This document shows positions 54,505 through 64,000 of a stretch of DNA of 64,000 nucleotides, in pieces. The position numbers were made by a program, and so were the translations under genes. Positions within the stretch are counted from its first letter, which is position 1; every line of letters starts with the position of its first letter. This stretch comes from Alopecurus myosuroides (Eukaryota; Streptophyta; Magnoliopsida; Poales; Poaceae): contig CM054060.1 in the NCBI GenBank assembly GCA_028641055.1, positions 313,089,652 to 313,153,651 of the forward strand. The letters are read 5' to 3'. A model generated the notes under the pieces. That model was not told the origin of the DNA. It did no database searches and saw only the letters and a program-made list of their open reading frames with translations.

Positions 54505-54807
54505 CTGTTTTGGGGTTTTGAGAAAGATGAGTAGAGATTAGAAAGATTAGGAAAGGGGGGTTCCTACTCAAACACAACAGATCAAGGAAACTCATCTTGC
54601 AAACAACACATAACAAACATATATCAACTAATTCATCCCATCAAACAACAAACTTTTCAAAAACATCTGGTATTGTCATACCACACTGATTAGTATGATC
54701 AATACTCTAATCGTGTTTCGTGTCTCACAACTTTATTACATCTCATGGTGGTCTACTATTCAAGGCAGGGTAACAACATTTCTTGCTTTATTCCTCATGA
54801 GAGGTCT

Positions 54808-55251
54808 TCAATACTCAGTCTTCACGATGATCTCCGCGTTCTTGTACATTGTAATCTCTTTTTCAAGAGTGTTGATCTCTTCTTCGGCTTCCTTGAGACC
54901 CTTCTTAGTGTTGTGAAGTCTCCACTTGAGTCTCTCTGTAAGTTCTTTAATAGCACTCCATGCAGCACTTCTTGCTGAATCGAGGAATGAGAAATGCATT
55001 ATCCTGTTGGTGAACATGCAATCTCCTTCCATCTTGTGGTCGTACTCCTTGTTTCTGTATAGATGAATCTGCACCCACCAATATTCGAAACCATCCTCTT
55101 CATCTATGTAGGGAAAAGCCCAATAGACTGCTGGTCCTTCAAATCCCATGATTAACATGAGATCCTTCAGTGCTCTTGGGAACTCAGTGTCACACTCCAG
55201 GGTCATGGTCATCATTGGTCCTTTCTTAAGTGATTGAATGATGCTGGCCAT
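54808..55251 (-). CDS. 147-residue ORF1 of element H, unrecognised
   Basis: Starts at the ATG at 55251 (MASIIQSLKKGPMMTM), about 170 nt after the primer site, so it is the first ORF of the genomic RNA. Residues about 15-85 look like a compact alpha/beta domain with aromatic residues (MGFEGPAVYWAFPYIDEEDG, YWWVQIHLYRN). Residues about 88-140 are helical and end in a clear heptad pattern (GLKEAEEEINTLEKEITMYK). No Cys/His knuckle, protease or nuclease motif. I do not recognise the family. Position and coiled coil suggest a Gag-like assembly role or a helper-recruiting factor, which is inference only. Confidence 0.6.
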   Translation of the reverse strand: MASIIQSLKKGPMMTMTLECDTEFPRALKDLMLIMGFEGPAVYWAFPYIDEEDGFEYWWVQIHLYRNKEYDHKMEGDCMFTNRIMHFSFLDSARSAAWSAIKELTERLKWRLHNTKKGLKEAEEEINTLEKEITMYKNAEIIVKTEY

Positions 55252-55420
55252 CTACAGATAAGAGTAGTCATTAGAAATGTATCATGGGAAGGAGTACGAG
55301 GAGAAATGAAGTTATAAAAGATTTCTTTGAGGAGTAGTTGTAAGATAGTAAAATTTTATTCCTATGGATTTTCCTATTCTGATCCAAACCTAGGGTCTCG
55401 AATCCTACAGGCAACACAAT

Positions 55421-55432
55421 GCTCTGATACCA
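55421..55432 (-). other. Initiator-tRNA-Met primer site of element H
   Basis: TGGTATCAGAGC on the minus strand, three bases inside the 5' LTR. Confidence 0.9.
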
Positions 55433-55435
55433 TTT

Positions 55436-58400
55436 TGTAGCATCCCACTTTTTAGCAAAAGTGAAATACATGTGTTAGTGTGCTAGTCCCTGGATCAACT
55501 GCTAGCACCATAGTACAAAAGGAAATACCATGCAAATGCATCAAATTCTATTACATCGCAAGATCCAATCTTTACAAAATAGTATTACAACTTGCATAGT
55601 CTTAGAAGACTAGCAGTAAACAAAGATATACATCGGAAAACATGAATAACATTGAGCCCATCTTCTTCATGTGCCACAGGCAAAACATGTTGGCGATAGT
55701 CTCGAGATCCTAAACGAAATCCTCACTCGTCTTCAGAAATATCTGCAATATGGAATATGCAGCCACAAGGGAGTCAATACAATTTAATGTATTGGGAAGT
55801 AACACTATGGTGGATATAAATGGCAAGACTAATACTACATGCTCATTTGGCTGAGTGGAGTTTTGGCTAAGTTTGCATAAAGCCAGTTTTCTCCTATCAC
55901 TTTTGTAAAACAAACTTTTATTTTCAAAGGGTGGCAACATTGGATTAAGATCCAAGCACCACAAATATTGTTCACTTGGTCAAATTTTACTTATTGAAAA
56001 TGGTGATGTGATTCTTCCGTCCATCCTTGTCCAGCTGCTCATAGTTGTCCATAACCGGGGACACGGCTAAGATCTTAGTTTGTTGACTCTGCAGAGCTTG
56101 TGCACTTTCACCTTCAGACCCAACTCAACCCAAACATCCTATACACCCTGAGTGCATTAAGGAAAGGAGAAGAATCGAGACGAGATCTTTCAGAAGCAAG
56201 AATCCAACCCAATGGCAAGACCCGTTCCACCTATAATTATGCTACATCTGCTTGTCAAGCCCGGACTGAACCCTCACAACTTAGTTGATCAAGACAGAGC
56301 CCATATGACTAAAGTTTGCACTGGAAGCAATCTAAACTTCGGGAACATCATAATCACTTTGTTCCTGGGTGGCATTCCTCAAGTGAACACCCCTCGGGGA
56401 GACACTTAACTCTCGTCAGCCAAACAACCAAATCCACCCAGGTGGTTCATTGAAGTTGTTACTTAGAATTTTTTCACAACATCAAGTAAAAATCATTTGT
56501 CTCATTGCATAGAATCTATCAAGTTCTAAGGCTATAAATAACAAGGATAAAAGAGATGGCTACACACTACTAGGATAATAGCATAGCATAATATAACTTA
56601 GTAAAAATTTCCTATAAATGCATACTACTCAAAAATCAACTAATGCATATAGAAAATAATGGGTAGTTGATGATGTGTTACTTGCCTTGTTGAAGTTGGT
56701 GAAGATATCACACTCTCTTCACAAAGGATCGTTGATCTCCGTACAATATACTCATTGAAAACACAATAACAAAATAAACAAACATGCTATCAAGCAAACA
56801 TACAAGTGAAGAGATCATACAAAGCAATAACATAGCCAAAGGAGTTTAACCTAGTGGGCTAGGACAAGGTCCAGGTTTGAGTTGAAAGGTTCATTCTCTA
56901 ATGGTCTCAATGGTTTACTTGGAAAGGACTAGGTTGAGCTTGATGTGATCTAACTTTATTATAACCATACTTGTCGAGGAAGTTCCAAGAGTTCACCAAG
57001 GATAAACATATTACTTCTTCAACTAAAGTAATACATGCAAACACTTGGTCATATTCACCTTCAAAAATATTTGAGTGGTTATGTTAGTATTTTCCATTGT
57101 GGTTAGGGTAGGTCTACTAACTTCATCATCAAAGGGAAAATATTACTCAGTCTTGGTTTTCCATTTGGGTCAATGGTTGGACAAAAACAACTTGGTATCC
57201 TTCAACTTGTATGAATTGCTTCTAGTCCTCATGTGATTGCCTTCTTGAAGATAATCATCATGCCCTCTAAGTTGTTTCCTTCCTTGGTGTGGTGCTTCTC
57301 TTGGTCTTGATAGTTTTCATGGTTTTACTTCACAAATTGGTTTGGGTATGGGATGGGCACAAATACCACTAAGTCAATTTGAAGGAAAATAGAAGAAGGA
57401 TAGAAATAGAGAGGAAGATGTCTTCTTCTTCATTTCTTCATACATTTGTGCTTCATTGAGTTTCTTCTATTTTTTGTGAAGCACAATTCATTTACTTCAA
57501 ATTCTTCAATGATCTTCTTTGTAGCTCTTCATGTTGCCACTAAGTTGGAGATGAAGTTTTCTTCTTGTGCTTGAGTCTTGATCTCCAATTTGTTAGCTTG
57601 ATGATTTCTTGAAGCATGAAAGGGGAGTGGAGAAGTAGATAGAAAACTAAATTTCACTACTTGGTACTATATGTGATTGACACATTCTAAGGACTTGGCT
57701 TGGCTCCAAATAGACATAACATCAATGAATAACAGTTGAAAACAATTCCTAAGACATGGTAAAGATGGATGAATCACTAGGTTGGGTTTTTGGTCAAAAA
57801 CACATGGCCATGGTCCAAGGATGTCCAAAATGGTTGGGCAAGGTTGTTTCTGGTTCAAGGTTATCAAATGGAGCAATTTTGCAAAAGGGACTATATTGAA
57901 AAATATTTATAGAAATTAATCTATGTCAAAAATACTCAAATAGACAACTTAATTCTAAATTCAATTTTAATTTGTTCAAATATTATTTTGGGACAGAGGA
58001 TATGAAAGTACACATTCTAAGGTTTCCAAATATATTTTAATTGCAATTTTTGGATTTGTAGAATTTGAATTATGCCAAATTTCATCAAACAAGCATATTT
58101 GAATTTGAACAAATTTAAGTTTGTCAAATTTGAATTTGGCCAGTGCCAAAAGTTTCTAATTGTCAAGGGCTTTTCAAAAAGTCCAAGATTGCTAAATTTG
58201 GCTAAGTGGTTGAAAAGATATGATGATTTGAAGTTGCAGGGGCTTTTCTGCAAAACTGCCAAAATTCTACCGGGAGAAATTTTTAAAATAGGGATGGCCA
58301 CGTGGCTGATCCTGATTGTGCGCTTGCGCTGACTGGGTGCTGACTACGCATGCTGACTGTGCGCTGACGTGGATAAGTGGTTGGATCTAGATCGTTAGAT

Positions 58401-60069
58401 CCAGATCTAACGATTGCATACCCCTTCGCCTAGGATCTAATCCTAGGCGTTGATTCTAGATCTAACGGCCAGAGAAGAGAGGAGGGGGCTCACCGGGATT
58501 TTCTGCCGGAGAATGGCAGCGTGGTGGTGCGGGCGCTCGGGAAAATCGACGACGGTGAGATCAAGGGCTCCTCCGGGCTTCTAGAGCGCACGGAGAGGCG
58601 CGGAGATGCACGGCGAGCGTTTCGGAGGCCACAGCGACGACGCACGCTTCCTGGAACGGCGATGCGACACGGACGGAGCCGGGATCTGCTCCGGCGACCT
58701 TCGCGTGCTTGGCGCGGCGCTTCTTGCGACAAAAAGAACCGAGAAAGGCATCAGAGAGATGCGCACGAGCAAGGGAAATAGAGAGGGACCAATAGGGGCG
58801 GCGGAGAGCAGCTACGGTGGTCGGGATGCTCGAAAACGGCCGGCGGCAGTCTCCAACTCCGGCGAGGAATAACCGTGGTCTCGGGGCAAGATTGAGAGCG
58901 AAAACGGGGGGAAATGAGAGAGGAGAGGAAGGGAATTAAGGGGGAGGCCCTGCGGAAATCAATACCGCACTTAACAGCGAGCAATCAACGCGAGAAATTT
59001 TCGGGAGAAAACGTCTCCCTCCGTTTCCACAGGTTGATGACGACGATGACGTCATCATGACGTCATCCATATTTTTCTTTTCTGTTTTATTATCTATTTT
59101 ATAACTTCTATTTGAATAATCTAATTAATATGAAACAAAATTCTAAAATCTTAAAATTTCAAATGCTTTCCAACAATATCATTTTTGACAACAATTCAAC
59201 ATATTTTATTTTTGAAATTTTGGAAATTTGAATAATTCTTTAATGGTCACTTAATGTGATTTTTAATTCAAAAATTTATAAAACATTTTTTTTGAACTTA
59301 AAAAAAAATTAATGATTGAAAACAAAATTTTGAAAGTCATTTCATCATGTTTTCACAATTTTATATTTTGAAAAATAAATAAAACACTAATAAAACTTTA
59401 GAAAATGATAAAATGATGTGATTATCTAAATAAAATTTCAGAGACATTTTACATGTCATATATTATTTTTGGAAAGCCATTTTTAACCCATTTTCACATT
59501 TTAATATGAAGGATTTACTAATAGTAACTTAATGTTATTTAATTAGTCCATATCAAACAATTAATATTGTTGGTCAATAAAATTTAGAATAAAACCACAA
59601 GTCATAATATTGTTTTCAAATTCCTATTTTATGTTATTTTCAAGTAATGCATTTTATTTTCACACCTTATTGTTTAAAACTTGGAAAAACAACTAAAAGT
59701 TATTATTAAAACATTTTATTCTCATCAAATATTTTTGGGGATTAGAACTTTATTAAGAGTTATAAATCTTTGATTTTTGGTTGCCAAAATATTATCAAGT
59801 TAATATTTGAATTGAAAACATTTTATGTAATACATTTTGCTAAAGATAAAATGGTTTTCTTTATCTAATGAAACTTCATTTTGAGAGGATTTTTAGGGTT
59901 TATGGAATAGGGAAAAAATGGAGTTTTTAATTTCAAATTTCATTGAGTTATGTATTGCTTCCTTTTATTTCTTGCTTCTCATTTGGTTCTTGGTGACTTG
60001 CATAACATGAAAACAAAAAGTTTCAAATTTTTGTGATTTTTGCATTTTCCAAAAATCAGGGATGTTACA
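55436..60069 (-). repeat. 5' LTR of element H
   Basis: 4634 bp, very similar to 48572-53215, with scattered substitutions and one rearranged stretch near 59280-59325 where A/T runs replace about 40 bp. TGACGTCA palindromes at 59047-59054 and 59058-59065. A weak TATA-like region lies about 120 bp downstream on the minus strand near 58935. Confidence 0.9.
59047..59065. promoter_or_regulatory. Paired TGACGTCA boxes in H LTR U3
   Basis: Two perfect TGACGTCA palindromes 11 bp apart centre to centre. TGACGTCA is the classic core for plant bZIP factors. The same pair is at 52182-52200 in the other LTR and, spaced 12 bp, at 60298-60317 in the diverged LTR of element I. Confidence 0.55.
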
Positions 60070-61364
60070 GACGAAAACGATGAAACACGGCAGCGGGAGA
60101 GGCTCAACTTCGGCGAGAGATTTCTTCGCTCCTGGAGCATGATTGCGAGTGAAATGAGAGGAGAATCAAAGAGAATTGGGAAATCTCTAAAGGTCAAGAA
60201 ACGGGGCATCAAATGGTGTCTTAAATCTCCTACAATCAAAGAAATCAATTCGGCCATTTCACCGTTTCTAGATTTGAATGTGAGGTTGATGACGATGTGA
60301 CGTCATCAATGACGTCAGCATTTTTTTCCCCTGTTTTCTCTTTTCTTTAATAACTTCTATTTTAAATATCCAATTAATACCAAATAAATTTCTAAAATCT
60401 TGTAATTCCAATACCTTTCAACCAAAGACGTTTTTGTTAACTTTTCAACACATTTCAAATTTTGAATTTTGAAAATTGAATAAATCCCTAATAGTAACTT
60501 AATGTTATTTCCAAAATATAAAATAATAAAATGTAAAATTTAGTCAAATAAAATTTCAGTGACATTCTATAAGTGAAATATTATTTTTGAAAATCATTAC
60601 AACTTATTTTCCTATTATATATTGTTAAGATATAAGTGATTTAGTAATAGGAACTTAATGCCATTTTTCTTTAAATAGAAAAACTAATAATTATTAAAGT
60701 GGCTTAATAATTTAGAATAAAACCACAAGTCATAATATTGTTTTCTAAGTCTTATTTTATTTTATTTAAAAAGAAAAGCATTTTATATTCACTCCTTTAT
60801 GTTTAAAACTTGGAGTATCATTTGTATATCAATATAAATAGTTGTTATTCCCATAAAATAATTTTGAGGCATACAAACTGTTAAGTGGTAATAATTAAAG
60901 GCTATAAAACATTTTCCAAATAATAGTTGATTTCATAACTCAAAAATATATAGCACTTTATTATTTTGTTGATTTTCATAATACTTGGAAAACAAATAAC
61001 CAACTTTTATCCATTTGAGTTTAATAATATTAGTGACATAATTTCTTGGAGAAGGATAAAATATTAGAGAGAGTAACTCTCTGATTTTTAATTGTCATAA
61101 TCATTTAAAAAAAATGGTAGTTGAGTTGAATACATGTTTGGTAAAGATGTTTGCTAAGAAAATGTTTTATTCACATGAGGAAACATATTTTATTTTAGAG
61201 ATAGGCTTTAGGGTTAAGGCAATTTGGATTCTTTATTCCAATTTACATATTGTTTTCTTTTATTTCCTCCTTTTATTTGGTTTTTGGTGACTTGCTTGAT
61301 CATGAAAACAAAAAGTTTTAAATTTTTGTGATTTTTGAGTTTTTCAAAAATCAGGCATGTTACA

Positions 61365-63821
61365 GTCAAGTTTCAGTTCCCTCACAATAAAAGCATGGAG
61401 CAATTCCCAAGGAAGAGGGGCACGCTGAAGAACAAGCTCCCTCATGAGCTTTATCCCTCTTGATTATCAAGTAAGTAAAGCCTAGCTATATGGCTATAAA
61501 GAAAGCGCTTTACGGGAGGCAACCCGGTTGTTTTTGTTTGGATTTTCCTAGTGTCCTCTTTATATCTCAAGATATTAGTTTTTTTTGTTTTAATTTTGGA
61601 GTTTTCAATAAAGAGTCAAGTCAAACCCATTTGGACTTATAAGTTGCTATCCTAGTGCATGAAATTTCTGTTTCAGCACGAGTCTGCTCACCGTGTGATT
61701 TTACGTTTTTTATTGGTATGTCGGATTGAGCTAATTTTTTAGTATGTTCTGCAACTTTTCGTCCTATGTAAGCATAAAAATTGGCTTGATTTTTTGACGA
61801 GTCTAGCTTAGGTAAAAACGTTCGTTTTGCTGCTGCTGCTTTTCTGGACAGATTCTGCCTTCTTTTGTTTTATGCACTCTTTGGGCTTGGGAATCGAATT
61901 TCCATGATTCTTTCAAGCAAGAGAGTGAACATACAACATAATGAATCTTATTGTCTATCTACTGGAGCATTTTATTTGGAATTTTGCATAGCAAGCATGT
62001 GATTTGTTTGTCCTTGCTAATCTCACCCCACAGAAAAAGAATGGGAGAAACATGTTTTGTGAAGTTTTTTCACAGGGAATAGAGGAGCTGCGCCTCAAGA
62101 CATCCAAGAATGGTGAAATCCATAAGCTTGGGGATGTGATGAACACCCCACTGGAGCTACACTCTTTTGGTTAGCACACGTCTACTTTCTGTTTTTCTAA
62201 GCAAAGCATTTATCGTAGAGACTTGAAGCGTCTAGTTTTTTTTTTTTTTTGATAAAACCACCACCATCATTTTATATGAGATTGAGATACTGGAGTTTGG
62301 GGTTGGAATGTATTGGATTCTAGTATTATGACTTGGAATAGGGATGCCATGGTTGATTTGAAGAGCTACATATGTTTGCATGATTTATAGGCTTTTTATG
62401 TGTAGAAATTTGCAATAATGTTGTCTTGAGCTATCTCTTATTCATGTCCTTGATGTTAATTTCTGGTTTATTTAGTTTGTCATGAAATGAGTAGCTCTAT
62501 GGACATATGCATGCATAGTAGCTGGTCAACTATATCCCTCTTGCTAGCCCAAAAATTTAAAAATTCCAACAAGTAAAAACTTGTTTCCAACACTCCTTAG
62601 CCAAGTATTTCCAGTGAGTCCACCATATCTTCCCATTAGCTTCATTGCTATTCCGAGTATGTTCACCATGTTATTGTGTTATTTATGTTCTAAATTAAGA
62701 TATTCACTTTATTAATTGTCATGGGTTTAACTTGGGATAGGACTCTCACGAACTTTTGAAGGCACAATTTACTCTTTATGCATCTAATAAACATGACCCA
62801 ATAATGGGAGCCACAAGTTTTGCGTTTTACAAGTGTGTGGTTGGGAGCTAGCTATAAACGTGTATCACCGGAAAGCTTTCAACATTGCACAAAAAATTTA
62901 CATTTGGTTGATATCATGTACTTTTTTTGGACTCATGCCATGCCGAAATGAAATAGAGGAATAGTAAGTTTTGATGAGTAAGTATCTATATGACTAGAGA
63001 AAAGCATTGGGCCGCTAACCCAAGCCATGCTTTATCATGGTGGAAATTTACTTACAGCTTGAGTGACTCTACAACACATCCTATAATAAAATAAGAAGCT
63101 ATGCATAATAGTGAATGAAAATAAAAAGGATGATGATTCTACTCCGTTTGTTCATCTTGTCATTGTAACATGGGCTTGTTTCCATGTCATGGGGCAAGAG
63201 GTACCTCTTTGCGGTTCTCTATGATGTCATTAATACTTATTATGATAGTACAAAGCTTATTAGGAATCTTAAGTTGAGTAATCGTGGAGTAGGTTTTCAC
63301 ACTCATGGGGCATGAGGATTTCAACCACCTTGTCATTCTCATTACTTCAATACTGACAATTTTAAGATGCTAGTGATAAAGGGGCAATGAGAGTCCTAGA
63401 TCAATGGATACCACATTTCAATTAGTAATTTTAGTTGAATAATTTAGAGGCTAAATAAGACTTGATCATGTTTTACCTCTACTCAATTTTCTCCAAAGTG
63501 TCCACCATATTTTCTATTCTCCATTATGCTATTCTTTGACCAATCTAGGATTTTATTTTTCATTTTGTGTATGCATTTGGTCCATAGTGCTTTTATTTCA
63601 TTATACACTTTGTGAACTTTCATGAAGCATCTTTGCTTGCATATTTGATATTTCTTACAACATGAATTGTATATTGCTACTCATTTCTAGTATTAATCAT
63701 TTGATTATATGTAGCATGAATAATCCTCCTTGATATCCTATGATTGTTTCAATATGCAAAACCCATCTTAGTTTTATCACCTTCATACTCGAGGACGAGC
63801 ATGGGTTAAGCTTGGGGATGT
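61365..63821 (+). other. 3' non-coding region and terminal polypurine tract of element F
   Basis: 2.5 kb without credible ORFs. Landmarks: GGGAGGCAACCCGG near 61515, an internal AAGCTTGGGGATG at 62124-62136, a 15-T run at 62236-62250, ACTCGAGGACGAG at 63787-63799 and the terminal tract AAGCTTGGGGATGT at 63809-63821 before the 3' LTR. Confidence 0.7.
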
Positions 63822-64000
63822 TGATGCATGTAAAATGCATAGATGAATTTTGCATATTCTCACATGGTTTTGTATTACATATTGCATCATATAAGGGTAT
63901 AATTCAATGTTTTATAGTATTTTGGGGGTTAAATTACAAAGTCCCCCAACTTTTATGGAATTAACCCTGCCTGTCAGAAACCCCGTTTTCTATATTTTTG
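63822..64000 (+). repeat. 3' LTR of element F, cut by the window end
   Basis: First 179 bp of the LTR, beginning TGATGCATG, matching the 5' LTR except for three substitutions and one G indel. Confidence 0.92.

Larger units (their letters stand above)
44638..60069 (-). mobile_element. Element H: non-autonomous gypsy with 4.6-kb LTRs
   Basis: Minus strand: 5' LTR 55436-60069, primer site 55421-55432, ORF1, ORF2, polypurine tract, 3' LTR 48572-53215. Left of the complete 3' LTR, four tandem units at 44638-48571 repeat the LTR edge with adjoining I sequence. The target duplication GACGA is found at 44633-44637 and 60070-60074. The internal region is only 2.2 kb with no protease, RT or integrase. 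LTR ends form an 11-bp imperfect inverted repeat (TGTAGCATCCC / GGGATGTTACA). Long LTRs and the tRNA-Met site resemble Tekay/Del-like chromoviruses, a plausible helper lineage. Confidence 0.88.
41130..61364 (-). mobile_element. Element I: older long-LTR gypsy LTR, interrupted by H
   Basis: An LTR on the minus strand running from TGTAAC at 61364 to GCTACA at 41196, split by H at a GACGA duplication (44633-44637, 60070-60074). Joined, it is about 4.7 kb. To its left is a primer site for initiator tRNA-Met (TGGTATCAGAGC on the minus strand, 41181-41192) and about 50 bp of internal DNA, then F sequence. So I is a 5' LTR with a truncated internal region. Its sequence is clearly related to but diverged from H's LTR. 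Confidence 0.8.
39700..64000 (+). mobile_element. Element F: gypsy with its middle replaced by long-LTR elements I and H
   Basis: Both LTRs begin TGATGCATGTAAAATGC (39700 and 63822) and share the next ~179 bp with three substitutions and one indel. F's visible internal DNA is its 3' non-coding region (61365-63821), which has the AACCCGG motif, second polypurine tract and terminal tract typical of this gypsy group. The gag-pol part and primer site are not seen between about 40920 and 41130, so they were lost or F was truncated when I arrived. The right LTR is cut by the window end. Confidence 0.85.

Noticed and set aside
60070..61364. Independent third LTR or solo element right of H
   Set aside because: The GACGA duplication shows it is the right portion of I's LTR continuing from 44637, not a separate insertion.
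1..64000. Host protein-coding gene, tRNA, rRNA or CRISPR array
   Set aside because: Every long ORF is explained by a retroelement, and I saw no tRNA cloverleaf, rRNA segment or spaced-repeat array.

Overview
The window looks like repeat-rich intergenic DNA from a large-genome pooid grass, probably a Triticeae relative. The evidence is wall-to-wall nested LTR retrotransposons: gypsy elements primed at TGGCGCCGTTGCC-type sites with LTRs beginning TGATACGTC, an Angela/BARE-like copia, and a gypsy with 4.6-kb LTRs primed by initiator tRNA-Met. I find no convincing host gene, tRNA, rRNA or CRISPR array. Element letters A-I are mine; family names are not asserted.

Layout. 1-5013: the 5' part of a minus-strand gypsy (E: LTR, gag, protease, no reverse transcriptase in view), inserted into a decayed copia (D, 5014 to about 8790). 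About 8791-9355 and 38128-39699 are two halves of one unassigned AT-rich sequence, split by gypsy A (9356-38127, minus strand, ATTAT target duplication on both sides). A carries two more elements in its 3' non-coding part: B (11227-19656, minus, gag but no pol, a relative of A) and C (20352-30323, plus, GTGAT target duplication, LTRs differing at three positions). C has sense gag-protease and, on the opposite strand, a complete spliced gene with its own TATA box. From 39700 to the window end is gypsy F (plus strand), whose middle is replaced by long-LTR element I (about 41130-61364, minus). I is interrupted by relative H (44638-60069, minus, GACGA target duplication). The H/I junction has been amplified into four tandem units of 983-984 bp (44638-48571).

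How the parts work together. A is the only gypsy here with gag, protease, RT/RNase H and integrase, but its pol is broken. B, C, E and H lack pol in what is visible and would need enzymes supplied in trans. A and E each carry an internal promoter-like module downstream of the gag/pol coding region; in A it precedes a coiled-coil ORF. Several elements share small non-coding devices: a GC-rich inverted repeat just upstream of the TATA box in U3, a second internal copy of the polypurine tract matching the element's own terminal tract, and in B and H a hairpin directly 5' of that tract. The most notable items are the antisense multi-exon gene of C, the internal promoter modules, the family-matched second polypurine tracts, the 5'/3' complementary loops of B, and the junction-seeded tandem array.
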